Below are positions 26,243 through 36,167 of a DNA stretch of 64,000 bases, piece by piece. Location of the stretch: the NCBI GenBank assembly GCA_963708855.1, contig CAVPUM010000008.1, forward strand, positions 1-64,000, given 5' to 3'. This stretch comes from CAIWHR01 sp963708855. GTDB lineage: Bacteria > Pseudomonadota > Gammaproteobacteria > Burkholderiales > Casimicrobiaceae. The notes beneath the pieces were generated by a model. It was not told the DNA's origin. It saw nothing but the letters and a program-made list of their open reading frames with translations, and ran no database searches. The translations under genes were made by a program, and so were the position numbers. Positions within the stretch are counted from its first letter, which is position 1; each line of letters begins with the position of its first letter.

Positions 26243-27251
26243 ATGTACGCCCAGATGGTCGACACCGGTGTCAAGGCGGTGCAGACGGCCGCGCGAGATG
26301 TCGGCCGAGGACCGGGCGTTCCAGGCGCGCATCGACGCCGACGTCAAGATCGAGCCCAGGGACGCGATGCCGGACGCCTACCGGAAGACGCTGATCCGGC
26401 AGATCTCGCAGCACGCGCATTCCGAGATCGTCGGCATGCTGCCGGAAGGCAACTGGATCACGCGCGCGCCGACGCTGAAGCGCAAGGCGATCCTGATGGC
26501 CAAGGTGCAGGACGAGGGCGGCCACGGCCTCTATCTCTACTCGGCCGCGGAGACGCTCGGCGTGTCGCGCGACCAGATGGTCGCCGACCTGCACGCCGGC
26601 CGCGCCAAGTACTCGTCGATCTTCAACTACCCGACGCTCACCTGGGCCGACATCGGCACGATCGGCTGGCTGGTCGACGGCGCCGCGATCATGAACCAGA
26701 TTCCGCTGTGCCGCTGCTCGTACGGACCGTACGCGCGGGCGATGGTGCGCATCTGCAAGGAAGAGAGCTTCCACCAGCGGCAGGGCTACGACATCATGCT
26801 CGTCGCTCGCGCGCGGCACGCCCGAGCAGAAGGCGATGGCGCAGGACGCGCTGAACCGCTGGTGGTGGCCGTCGCTGATGATGTTCGGCCCGTCGGATGC
26901 CGAAAGCGTGCACAGCGCGCAGTCGTCGGCGTGGAAGATCAAGATCCTGTCGAACGACGAGCTGCGGCAGCGCTTCGTCGACCAGACGGTGCCGCAGGCC
27001 GAGTACCTCGGCCTCACGGTGCCCGACCCGGATCTCGAAGTGGAACGCCGAGCGCGGCCACTACGATTTCGGCGCGATCGACTGGGCCGAGTTCTACAAC
27101 GTGATCAAGGGCAACGGCCCGTGCAACCGCGACCGGCTGCGCACGCGCGTCAAGGCGTGGGAGGACGGCGCCTGGGTGCGCGAGGCGGCGATGGCGCACG
27201 CGAGGAAGGAAGCCGCTGCGCGCGGCGCGCGACGCGCAGCAGGCGGCCTGA
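26243..27251 (+). CDS. paaA: Phenylacetyl-CoA 1,2-epoxidase subunit PaaA (catalytic), frameshifted
   Basis: Di-iron oxygenase subunit forming ring-1,2-epoxyphenylacetyl-CoA. It begins MYAQMVDTGVK and continues with MPDAYRKTLIRQISQHAHSEIVGM, KVQDEGGHGLYLYSAAETLG, EESFHQRQGYDIM, ALNRWWWPSLMMFGPSD and GPCNRDRL; the E-x-H helices of the di-iron site are visible (AHSEIV, QDEGGH, EESFHQ). Four one-base frame changes (near 26292, 26802, 27042, 27222) interrupt it. Reconstructed length is about 335 residues, as usual, ending AQQAA at 27251. First gene of the paa operon; paaB follows after 67 bases. Confidence 0.9.
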
Positions 27252-27318
27252 GCGAGGGATGGACGCGCGACGGTCGTCGGCACGCGGCGACGCAGCGCGG
27301 ACGAGCGAAGGAGAACCG

Positions 27319-27600
27319 ATGAACGAATGGCCGTTGTGGGAGATCTTCATACGCAGCCAGCACGGGCTCGCGCATCGGCACGTGGGCAGCCTGCACGCGC
27401 CGGACGCGAAGATGGCGATCAAGAACGCGCGCGACGTCTACACGCGCCGCAACGAGGGCGTGTCGATCTGGGCGGTGAGGTCGGCCGACGTCGTCGCGTC
27501 GGCGCCCGGCGACCAGGATTCGCTGTTCGATCCGGCGGCGAGCAAGATCTACCGGCATCCGACGTTCTTTCCGATGCCCGACGAAGTGAAGCACCTGTGA
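27319..27600 (+). CDS. paaB: Phenylacetyl-CoA epoxidase subunit PaaB
   Basis: An intact 93-residue subunit, starting MNEWPLWEIFIRSQHGLAHRH-type and carrying SLHAPDAKMAIKNARDVYTRRNEG, SIWAVRS and the end FFPMPDEVKHL, all typical of PaaB. It links PaaAC units and electron transfer in the multicomponent epoxidase. The ATG follows AAGGAGA with good spacing. About 100 GC-rich bases without a gene separate it from paaC. Confidence 0.93.
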   Translation: MNEWPLWEIFIRSQHGLAHRHVGSLHAPDAKMAIKNARDVYTRRNEGVSIWAVRSADVVASAPGDQDSLFDPAASKIYRHPTFFPMPDEVKHL

Positions 27601-27702
27601 CTCGACGGCACGCCGGGCACGGGGGCGTGCGACCGGCACGCGGCGCGGCCCGTGGCCACGCGCGGCCGGCGCGCGACAGGCTGATCATTTCCCGGATGGA
27701 CA

Positions 27703-28477
27703 ATGACGCGCGACGAACAGCTTTTCCAGTACCTGCTGCGCCTCGGCGATTCGCCGCTGATCCTCGCGCAGCGCCTCGGCGAATGGGTCGGCCACGGGCC
27801 GGTGCTCGAGGAGGACATCGCGCAGACCAACGTGGGCCTCGACCTGCTTGGCCAGGCGCGGCTGTGGCTCACCTATGCGGGCGAAGTCGAGGCCCGGTAC
27901 GCCCCCGCGGGTCGCGACGAGGACGACGCTCGCGTTCCTGCGCGACAGCGGTCAGTTCCGCAACCTCCTGCATCGTCGAGCAGCCGAACGGCAGCTTCGC
28001 CGACACGACGGCGCGGCAGTTCCTGTTCGACGCGTGGCACCTGCTGCTGCTGCGCGCGCTCGCGCGGATCGGGCGACGCGACCATCGCCGGGATCGCCGC
28101 CAAGGCCGCCAAGGAGGCGGCGTATCACGTCGAGCGCTCGGGCGACTGGGTGATCCGCCTCGGCGACGGCACCGACGAGTCGCACGCGAAGATGCAGGCG
28201 GCGATCGACGACCTCTGGACGTACACGGGCGAGATGTTCACGCCCGACGCGATCGAGCAGGCGCTGGTCGAAGCCGGAATCGCCGCCGACGTGCGCTCGC
28301 TCGCCGCGCCGTGGCGGCAGCATGTCGACGCGGTGTTCGCGGCGGCGACGCTCGAGGCGCCCGGAAGCCGGCTACATGCAGCAGGGCGGCAAGCGGGGCG
28401 TGCACACCGAGCACCTCGGCCACCTGCTCGCGGAGATGCAGGTCCTGCAGCGCTCGTATCCCGGAGCACGCTGGTGA
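27703..28477 (+). CDS. paaC: Phenylacetyl-CoA epoxidase subunit PaaC, frameshifted
   Basis: Structural, ferritin-like partner of PaaA. It begins QLFQYLLRLGDSPLILAQRLGEW with VLEEDIAQTNVGLDLLGQAR, then in neighbouring frames LAFLRDSGQFRNLL, VEQPNGSFADTTARQFLFDAW, AAKAAKEAAYHVERSGDWV and LDDLWTYTGEMF-like IDDLWTYTGEMF, ending with HTEHLGHLLAEMQVLQRSYP. Single-base shifts occur near 27917, 27973, 28070 and 28357. The reconstructed protein of about 257 residues is normal. Its TGA overlaps the paaD start as GTGA. Confidence 0.88.
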
Positions 28478-29073
28478 TCGACGCGCTGCCGCCGTCGCTC
28501 GCGCCCGGCGATCTGCCGCCGATCCGGCGGGCGCGGCGTCGCGGCCGTCGCTCGACGCGCTCTGGCAGGCTCTCGACGCCGTGCCGGATCCCGAAATCCC
28601 GGCCGTGTCCGTCGTCGAGCTCGGCATCCTGCGCGGCGTCGAATGGGACGCCGCCGACCCTTCGACTGCTCGTCGTCACCGTCACGCCGACCTATTCGGG
28701 TTGTCCGGCGACCGAGCTCATCATGACGTCGATCCGCGATGCGGTCGATGGCGGCGGGTGTCGCGCGCGTCTGCGCATCGAAACGCGGCTCGCGCCGGCG
28801 TGGACGACCGACTGGCTGACGTCGGAAGCCAGGCGCAAGCTGCGCGACTTCGGCATCGCGCCGCCCGAGGCATGCGCGCGCCGTCCGCGCCGGTCGCCAT
28901 CGACGTTGACCGGCATCAGCCCGCTGCGCCGCGACCGGCACCGACCGTGGCCTGTCCGCGCTGCGGCTCGCCGCGGACGCAACTGGTGTCCCAGTTCGGA
29001 TCGACCGCATGCAAGGCGCACTTACCGCTGCCTCGCCTGCCTCGAGCCGTTCGACTATTTCAAGCCGCACTGA
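28474..29073 (+). CDS. paaD: Epoxidase assembly protein PaaD, frameshifted
   Basis: MIP18/DUF59-family protein needed for activity of the PaaABCE complex, probably for iron-sulfur or metal centre assembly. Pieces in different frames are LDALWQALDAVPDPEIPAVSVVELGILRG-type, VTPTYSGCPATELI (the Cys of the DUF59 family), APAWTTDWLTSEARRKLRDFGIAPP, and a C-terminal zinc ribbon CPRCGSPRTQLVSQFGSTACKA...CLACLEPFDYFKPH. At least four frame changes lie between about 28540 and 29020. GTG 28474 is the coupled start. The gene is somewhat long for PaaD (about 199 codons) because of a Pro/Ala-rich linker before the ribbon. Confidence 0.83.
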   Translation: MIDALPPSLAPGDLPPIRRARRRGRRSTRSGRLSTPCRIPKSRPCPSSSSASCAASNGTPPTLRLLVVTVTPTYSGCPATELIMTSIRDAVDGGGCRARLRIETRLAPAWTTDWLTSEARRKLRDFGIAPPEACARRPRRSPSTLTGISPLRRDRHRPWPVRAAARRGRNWCPSSDRPHARRTYRCLACLEPFDYFKPH

Positions 29074-29176
29074 ATGAACGACCCCCACGCTCACTGCGTT
29101 CGCTGCCCCCGGGCGAGTGGCGCTCATGCGGCCTGCGCGCTGCGGCCGCTGCGCCGGTCGGCCTGAGGCCACTGCC

Positions 29177-30257
29177 ATGAGCAAGTTCCACCGCCTGCCG
29201 GTAGCGAAGGTCGAGCGCGAGACGCGCGATGCCGTCGCGATCACGTTCGCCGTCCCGCCGGCGCTGGCCGAGCCCTTTCGCTTCGCCGCCGGCCAGCACC
29301 TGACGCTGCGCGCGGACATCGACGGGCAGGACGTGCGCCGGTCGTACTCGATCTGTTCCGGCGTGCAGGACGGGACGCTGCGCATCGCGGTCAAGCGCAA
29401 TCCGGGTGGCGTGTTCTCGACATGGGCGAACGAGATCGCTGAAGGCCGGCGACACGCTCGACGTGATGCCGCCGCTGGGGCACTTCAACGTCGCCGCTCG
29501 CCCCCGGCAACCGCAGGCACTACGCCGGCTTCGCCGCCGGCAGCGGCATCACGCCGCTGCTCTCGATCGTCAAGACGACGCTGGCCGCCGAGCCGCTGTT
29601 CCCGCTTCACGCTGTTCTACGGCAATCGCGCGTCGGGCACCGTGATGTTCAAGGAGGAGCTCGCGGCGCTGAAGGACACGCTATCTGACGCGGTTCAACC
29701 TGGTCCACGTGCTCTCGCGCGAGGCGCAGGACATCGAGCTCCTGCACGGCAGGATCGACCGGGCCAAGGCCGATGCGCTGCTCGCGCACTGGCTCGATCT
29801 CGATCGCGTCGACGCCGTGTTCGTCTGCGGACCGGACGGCATGATGCAGGCGGTGGCGGAGGCGCTGAAGGCGCGCGGCTACCCCGACGCGAAGATCCGG
29901 ATCGAGCGCTTCGCGACGAGCGTCCCGCGGCACGAGCACAAGCCCGGGAAGCCGCCGGAACCCGGCCACACCGAATGCGAGGTGACGGTCGTGCTGGACG
30001 GCGCCACGCGGACCTTCACGCTGGAGAAGGGCAAGGAGAGCATCCTCGAGGCCGGTCTCAAGGCCGGCATCGAGATCCCCTACTCGTGCAAGAGCGGCGT
30101 GTGCTCGACGTGCCGCGCCAAGCTCACCGCGGGCGAGGTCGACATGGACGTCAACTTCGCTCTCGAGGACTACGAAGTCGCGCGCGGATTCGTGCTCACC
30201 TGCCAGAGCCATCCGGTCACCGACAAGGTCACCGTCGACTACGATCAGACGGCCTGA
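29177..30257 (+). CDS. paaE: Phenylacetyl-CoA epoxidase reductase PaaE, frameshifted
   Basis: NADPH-dependent FAD/2Fe-2S reductase supplying electrons to PaaABC. Visible parts in order: FAD domain FHRLPVAKVERETRDAVAITF and DVRRSYSICSG, then LDVMPPLGHFNV, the NAD domain HYAGFAAGSGITPLLSIVKTTL, FTLFYGNRASGTVMFKEEL and VFVCGPDGMMQAV, and a plant-type ferredoxin domain with CKSGVCSTC and the fourth Cys in LTCQSHP. Frameshifts near 29445, 29497, 29604 and 29683; the last 190 residues are uninterrupted. About 359 residues in total. Confidence 0.9.
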
Positions 30258-30323
30258 CGGCAGCCGATTCCCGTCCGCTAGAGCGAGTTTCGACCGCCGC
30301 CGACCGACGAAGGAGACCAACCC

Positions 30324-31991
30324 GTGCCGCATCCGCTGTTCGAACGCCACGCCGCCACGCTCGAGCGCGCGCTCGCCGCGATCGCCGAGCGTGGATACTG
30401 GAGCCCGTATTCCGAATCGCCGAGCCCGAAGGTCTACGGCGAGGGCGCGGCCGAGGCCGGCAAGGCGGCGTTCGACGCGCTCGCGACAAGCCGTTCGCGC
30501 TCGACCAGCCGGGCACCGTGGGCACCGTCGGCCGCGAGGTGTCGCCGTTCGGGTTCCCGCTGGGCATCACCTATCCCGAAGGCCGATCTCGGACGCGCTG
30601 TTCGCGGCGGTCGCGGCGGCCGAGCGCGGCTGGCGGAAGGCGGGACCGGAAGCCTGGGTCGGCGTGTGCGTCGAGATCCTGCACCGGATCAACCGGCAGA
30701 GCTTCCTCTTCGCCAACGCCGTGATGCACACGACCGGCCAGGCGTTCATGATGGCGTTCCAGGCGGGCGGCCCGCACGCGCAGGACCGCGGGCTCGAGGC
30801 CGTGGCGTATGCGTGGGCCGAGATGAAGAAGATCCCGGCCAAGGCGCTCTGGGAAAAGCCGCAGGGCAAGAACGAGCCGCTGCGGATGGAGAAGCATTTC
30901 CGGATCGTGCCGCGCGGCATCGGCCTGGTGATCGGCTGCTGCACGTTTCCGACGTGGAACGGCTTTCCCGGATTGTTCGCCGATCTCGCCACCGGCAATG
31001 CCGTGGTCGTCAAGCCGCATCCGGCGGCGATTCTGCCGCTGGCGCTCACGGTCAGGATCGCGCGCGAGGTGCTCGCCGAGGCGGGCTTCGATCCCAACGT
31101 CGTCACGCTGGTCGCGCACGAGGCGGGCGACGACGTCGCGCAGAAGCTGGCGCTCGCGGCCCGAAGTCCGCCTGATCGACTTCACCGGCAGCGCGGCGAA
31201 CGGCAACTGGCTGGAGGCGAACGCGCGGCAGGCGCAGGTCTACACGGAGAAGTCCGGCGTCAACCAGATCGTCGTCGACTCCGCCGACGACTTCAAGGCG
31301 CGTCGCGCGCAACGTCGCGTTCTCGCTGTCGCTCTACACCGGACAGATGTGCACGGCGCCGCAGAACATCTACGTGCCGAAGGACGGCATCGACACGGCG
31401 GCCGGGCATCTCTCGTTCGACCAGGTCGCCGCGGGCATCGCCGAGGCCGTGCAGAAGCTGCTCGGCGACCCGGCGCGCGCCGTCGAGATCCTGGGCGCGG
31501 TGGTCAACGACGGCGTCATGGAACGGCTGGAAAAGGCGCGGGCGCTGGGCAACATCGTGCTCGACACGCAGTCGATCGCGCACCCGCTCTATCCGCAGGC
31601 GAGGATCCGCACGCCGCTCATCGTCAAGCTCGACGCCGCCGACAGCGACCGCTATCTCGCCGAGTGGTTCGGGCCGGTCTCGTTCGTGATCGCGACCGAC
31701 TCGACCGCGGCGAGCCTGGCGATCGCGCGGGATGCGGTCAAGGCACACGGCGCGCTGACGCTTGCGGTGTACGCGCGCGGCCAGGACGTGATCGAGCGCG
31801 CGATCGACGTGGCGGAGGATGCCGGCGTCGCGCTGTCGATCAACCTGACCGGCGGCGTGTTCGTCAACCAGTCGGCGGCGTTCTCGGATTACCACGGCAC
31901 CGGCGCCAACCCGGCGGCCAACGCGGCGCTGACCGACGCGGCGTTCGTCGCGTCGCGCTTCCGCGTCGTGCAGCATCGCCGGCACGTGTGA
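30324..31991 (+). CDS. paaN: Phenylacetate degradation aldehyde dehydrogenase PaaN, frameshifted
   Basis: A 555-residue PaaN-type protein, the enzyme that in many betaproteobacteria oxidises the semialdehyde formed after ring opening of oxepin-CoA, replacing the dehydrogenase half of PaaZ. Characteristic stretches: HAATLERALAAIAERGYWSPY, REVSPFGFPLGITYP, NAVMHTTGQAFMMAFQAGG, RGIGLVIGCCTFPTWNGFPG, LIDFTGSAANGNWLE, YTGQMCTAPQNIYVP (catalytic Cys) and the C-terminal SAAFSDYHGTGANPAANA. Start GTG 30324 with AGGAG upstream. Shifts near 30483, 30577, 30590, 31163 and 31303; the first behaves as a one-base loss. Confidence 0.88.
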
Positions 31992-32003
31992 GGGGTTCTG
32001 CGG

Positions 32004-32801
32004 ATGAGCTACGAAAACATCCTGTTCACGATCGACGCCGGCATCGCGCGGCTGACGCTCAATCGCCCCGACCGGCTCAACAGCTTCAACGACGCGATGC
32101 ACGCGGAGGTGCGCGATGCGCTGGCAGCGCGTCAAGGCCGATCGCGTCGGTCCGCGTGCTGCTGCTGACCGGCGCGGGCCGCGGCTTCTGCGCCGGGCAG
32201 GATCTCGGCGATCGCGCCGTCGCGCCCGGCGGCGAGCCGGTGGACCTCGGCGCGTCGATCGAGCGCAACTACAAGCCGCTCGTGCTCGGGCTGCGCGCGC
32301 TGCCGCTGCCGGTCGTCTGCGCGGTCAACGGCGTCGCCGCGGGCGCCGGCGCCAATCTCGCGCTCGCCTGCGATCTCGTGCATCGCGGCGAAATCGGCGA
32401 GCTTCATCCAGGCGTTCTGCAAGATCGGCCTCATCCCCGACTCCGGCGGGCACGTACTTCCTGCCGCGTCTGGTCGGCACCGCGCGCGCGCTCGGGACTC
32501 GCGCTGCTCGGCGACAAGCTCACGGCGGAGCAGGCGGCGCAGTGGGGACTGATCTGGCAATGCGTCGACGACGCGGAGCTGCCGGCCGTCACCGACAAGC
32601 TGCTCGCGAGCCTCGCGCAGGCGTCCACGCGCGGGCTGGCGGCCATCAAGGAGGCGCTCCAGGCGTCCGCCGGCAACTCGCTGCCGGCGCAGCTCGACCT
32701 CGAGCGCGACCTGCAGCGCGCGCTGGGCTATGGTGACGACTATCGCGAAGGCGTCGCCGCGTTCGTCGCCAAGCGCCCGCCGCGCTTCACCGGCGCGATG
32801 A
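32004..32801 (+). CDS. paaG: 1,2-epoxyphenylacetyl-CoA isomerase PaaG, frameshifted
   Basis: Crotonase-fold isomerase converting the epoxide to oxepin-CoA. It starts YENILFTIDAGIARLTLNRPDRLNSFND, followed in other frames by RVLLLTGAGRGFCAGQDLGDRAVAPGG and the oxyanion-hole region FIQAFCKIGLIPDSGG, FLPRLVGTARALGL, and AALGKAL-type end DYREGVAAFVAKRPPRFTG. Frame changes occur near 32127, 32140, 32345-32400, 32451 and 32494. A last one near 32795 removes the stop: deleting one G gives FTGR and TGA at 32799-32801. Without that correction the gene appears fused to paaH, which I reject. About 265 residues. Confidence 0.86.
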
Positions 32802-34346
32802 CTGCCACGCTGCCCAGAGACGCGACCGTCGCCGTCATCGGCGCCGGCGCGATGGGCGCCGGCATCGCGCAGATCGCCGCGCTCAACGGGCATCGCGTCC
32901 AGCTGCACGACACGCGCTTCGGCGCCGGCGACGCGGCGAAGAAGGGCATCGCCGAAACGCTCGACAAGCTCGTCGCGAAAGGCCGGCTGGAGCGCTCCGC
33001 GGCGGATGCCGCCGTCGCGAGGATCGCGACCGTGGTGACGCTGCCCGACGTCTGCGTCGCGCAACTCGTCGTCGAGGCCATCGTCGAGGATCTCGCTGCC
33101 AAGCGCGAGCTCTTCGAGCGCGTCGAGAACGTGGTGACTCCGGAGTGCATCCTCGCGTCGAACACGTCGTCGCTCTCGATCACCACGCTCGGAGCGGGAA
33201 TGAAGCATCCGGGCCGCGTCGTGGGGATGCATTTCTTCAATCCGGCGCCGCTGATGCCGCTGGTCGAGATCGTGTCGGGGCTGGCGACGTCGCCGGACGT
33301 GGCCGAAGCCACCTTCGCGACGGCGCTGGCCTGGGGCAAGACCCCGGTGTACGCGTCCTCGACGCCTGGATTCATCGTCAACCGCTGCGCGCGGCCGTTC
33401 TATGCCGAAGGGCTGCGTCTGCTCGCCGAGCGCGCCGCCGACGTGGCCACGCTCGACGCCGTGATCCGCGAGGCCGGCGGCTTCCGGATGGGCCCCTTCG
33501 AGCTGATCGACCTGATCGGCCTCGACGTGAATCTCGCGGTGACGACGAGCATCTGGGACGCCTACTTCCACGATCCGCGCTACGCGCCGTCGGTGCTGCA
33601 GCAGGAGCGCGTGGCGGCCGGATTCATCGGCCGCAAGGCGGGACGCGGGTTCTACGATTACGCGCCGGGTGCCGTCAAGCCCGCGCCGCTCACCGAAGCC
33701 GCGCAGCCGGCGCCCGCCGCAGGTGACCGTGCATGGCGAGCTCGGCGTCGCGGCGCCGCTCGCGGAGCGCATGGCCGCCGGTGGCGTGACGGTCGAACGC
33801 AGCCGCGCCGATTCGCGGTTCCCGCAGGGTGCGATCCACGTCGCGGGCAGTGCGGGCGGCGCATGGCTCGCGCTCACCGACGGTCGCACCGCGACCCGTC
33901 GGGTGATCGACGCGGGCGTGCGCGACCTGGTGCTGTTCGACCTCGCGCTCGACTACTCGACCGCGACCCGCCTCGCGGTCGCCCGGGCGGACACGTGCAG
34001 CGACGCCGCGTACGCATCCGCCGTCGGCGCGCTGCAGGCGGCCGGCATCGCCGTCTCGCGCCTCGACGATGTCGCCGGACTGGCGGTGCTGCGCATCGTC
34101 GCGATGCTCGCGAACGAAGCGGCGGATGCGGTCGTCCAGGGCGTTGCCGCGCCGGAGGCGATCGACACCGCGATGCAGAAGGGCGTCAACTATCCGCGCG
34201 GACCGCTCGCGTGGGCCGACGCGATCGGCGCCGGCGCGGTGCGCGACGCGCTGGCGAATCTCGCCGCGCATTACGGCGAGGACCGCTACCGCATTTCGCC
34301 GCTGGTCGCGCGCCGCGCCGCGACGGGAGGACGTCTCGGTGGGTGA
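32798..34346 (+). CDS. paaH: 3-hydroxyadipyl-CoA dehydrogenase PaaH, one frameshift
   Basis: NAD-dependent 3-hydroxyacyl-CoA dehydrogenase of the two-module type (about 515 residues). Rossmann motif VAVIGAGAMGAGIAQIAALNGH, then ILASNTSSLSIT (active-site Ser), GMHFFNPAPLMPLVEI (catalytic His), TPGFIVNRCARPFYAEG and a first 3HCDH domain ending GRKAGRGFYDY. After one extra base near 33721 a second module follows with ALDYSTATRL, AMQKGVNYPRGPLAWADAIG and HYGEDRYRISPLVARRA. ATG 32798 overlaps the reconstructed paaG stop as ATGA. Confidence 0.9.
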
Positions 34347-34794
34347 GCACCACCCGGCGATGACGACGGCCGATGCGCGCACGCTGGCCGAGCGCGTCGC
34401 CGATTCGATGTACGAGCGGGACACCGCGACGCAGGCGCTCGGCATCCGCATCGCACACGTCGGCCCCGGTTACGCCGAGCTCGCGATGGCGGTGCGCGCC
34501 GACATGCTGAACGGCCACGAGATCTGCCACGGCGGGTTCATCTTCACGCTCGCCGACAGCGCGTTCGCCTACGCCTGCAACAGCTACAATCTGAACACCG
34601 TCGCGTCGGGTTGCGCGATCGAGTTCACGGCGCCGGCGCGCGCGGGCGACGTGCTGACGGCGCGCGCGCACGAGCGCCAGCTCGCCGGGCGCACCGGCGT
34701 CTACGACGTCGAGGTGGCCAATCAGCGCGGCGAGACGGTCGCGCTGTTCCGCGGCAAGAGCTACCGGATCAAGGGTCACCTGATCGAGGAATAG
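34339..34794 (+). CDS. paaI: Hydroxyphenylacetyl-CoA thioesterase PaaI
   Basis: A 151-residue hotdog-fold thioesterase that hydrolyses stalled or dead-end acyl-CoAs and so frees CoA in this pathway. It has MYERDTATQALGIRIAHVGPGYAEL, the active-site segment CHGGFIFTLADSAFAYACNSYN and CAIEFTAPARAGDVLTA. GTG 34339 is chosen because GGGAGG lies 8 bases upstream and it overlaps the paaH stop; ATG 34360 is possible. PaaK follows after 9 bases. Confidence 0.9.
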   Translation: MGEHHPAMTTADARTLAERVADSMYERDTATQALGIRIAHVGPGYAELAMAVRADMLNGHEICHGGFIFTLADSAFAYACNSYNLNTVASGCAIEFTAPARAGDVLTARAHERQLAGRTGVYDVEVANQRGETVALFRGKSYRIKGHLIEE

Positions 34795-34803
34795 GAGAAC
34801 ACC

Positions 34804-36108
34804 ATGCCCGTCAAGCACCCGAGTCCCGGCGAGCTCGAGCCCATCGAAACCGCGAGCGCCGCCGAGCTGAAGGCGCTGCAGCTCGAGCGCCTGCGCTGGA
34901 CGCTCGCGCATGCCTACGATCACGTGCCGCACTATCGGCGGAAATTCGACGCCGCCGGCGTCAATCCGCGCGACCTGACGACGCTCGCGGACCTCGCGAA
35001 GTTTCCGTTCACGGCGAAGAAGGACCTGCGCGACAACTATCCGTTCGGGATGTTCGCGGTCCCGCGCGAAGAGGTCGTCCGGATCCACGCGTCGTCGGGC
35101 ACGACCGGCAAGCCGACGGTCGTCGGCTACACGGCCAGGGACATCGACACCTGGGCGACCGTGATGGCGCGCTCGATCCGCGCGGCGGGCGGCCGGCGCG
35201 GCGACATCATCCACGTCGCTTACGGCTACGGCCTCTTCACCGGCGGGCTGGGCGCGCACTACGGCGCCGAGAAGCTCGGCGCCACGGTGATTCCGATGTC
35301 GGGCGGCATGACCGAGCGGCAGGTGCAGCTCATCCACGATTTCAAGCCGGACATCATCATGGTGACGCCGTCGTACATGCTGGCGATCGCCGAGGAGATG
35401 GAGCGGCAGGGGATGGATCCGCGCGACTCGTCGCTCAAGATCGGCATCTTCGGCGCCGAGCCGTGGACGCCGGCGATGCGCACGGCGATCGAGGCGAAGG
35501 TCGACATCGACGCGATCGACATCTACGGGCTCTCCGAGATCATCGGTCCCGGCGTCGCGCAGGAATGCATCGAGACCAAGGACGGGCTGACGATCTGGGA
35601 GGACCACTTCTATCCGGAGATCGTGGATCCGGAAACGGGAAAAGTGCTCCCCGACGGCGAGAAGGGCGAGCTCGTCTTCACGTCGCTCACGAAGGAAGCG
35701 CTGCCGATGATCCGCTACCGCACGCGCGACCTCACGCGGCTCCTGCCGCCGACGGCGCGCTCGATGCGCCGGATGGAGAAGATCACGGGGCGCTCGGACG
35801 ACATGCTGATCATCCGCGGCGTCAACGTCTTCCCGACCCAGATCGAGGAGCTGATCCTGAAGGAGCCCGAGCTCGTGCCGCATTACCAGCTCGAGATCAC
35901 CCGGCCGAAGAACCTCGACGAGATGGCCGTGCTGGTCGAGCGCTCGCCGGCCGTCGGCGGTGCCGACGGCGACGCCGCGGGTGCCCGGCTCGCGCACATG
36001 GTCAAGTCGATGATCGGCGTGACGGCCGAAGTGCGGGTCGTCCCGCCGGGCATGATCGAGCGCTCGCTCGGCAAGGCGAAGCGCGTCGTCGACAAGCGAC
36101 CGAAATAG
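34804..36108 (+). CDS. paaK: Phenylacetate-CoA ligase PaaK
   Basis: An intact 434-residue adenylate-forming ligase that activates phenylacetate with ATP and CoA, the entry step of the pathway. ATP-binding motif RIHASSGTTGKPTVVGYT (about 95-112), then YGYGLFTGGLGAHYGAEKLG, FGAEPWTPAMR, DIYGLSEIIGPGV and the hinge RYRTRDLTRLL, ending with the GRSDDMLIIRGVNVFPTQIEE domain. A good GGAGA site precedes the ATG. Notably free of frameshifts, unlike the genes on both sides. Confidence 0.95.
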   Translation: MPVKHPSPGELEPIETASAAELKALQLERLRWTLAHAYDHVPHYRRKFDAAGVNPRDLTTLADLAKFPFTAKKDLRDNYPFGMFAVPREEVVRIHASSGTTGKPTVVGYTARDIDTWATVMARSIRAAGGRRGDIIHVAYGYGLFTGGLGAHYGAEKLGATVIPMSGGMTERQVQLIHDFKPDIIMVTPSYMLAIAEEMERQGMDPRDSSLKIGIFGAEPWTPAMRTAIEAKVDIDAIDIYGLSEIIGPGVAQECIETKDGLTIWEDHFYPEIVDPETGKVLPDGEKGELVFTSLTKEALPMIRYRTRDLTRLLPPTARSMRRMEKITGRSDDMLIIRGVNVFPTQIEELILKEPELVPHYQLEITRPKNLDEMAVLVERSPAVGGADGDAAGARLAHMVKSMIGVTAEVRVVPPGMIERSLGKAKRVVDKRPK

Positions 36109-36167
36109 CATCCGCCCCCGCAATGGCGGCCCGCCCACCGCGACCGACAACCACCAAGCGAGCCAAC

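Noticed and set aside
25130..34346. Calling paaX, paaA, paaC, paaD, paaE, paaN, paaG and paaH pseudogenes
   Set aside because: Every motif is intact, disruptions are uniform one-base changes also found in cbbL and cbbF, and paaB, paaI and paaK between them are perfect; sequence error is the simpler reading.
30998..34363. A single open frame of about 1120 codons that would fuse PaaN end, PaaG and PaaH
   Set aside because: It switches between unrelated frames of three conserved proteins; removing one base near 32795 restores the PaaG stop and the ATGA overlap with PaaH.
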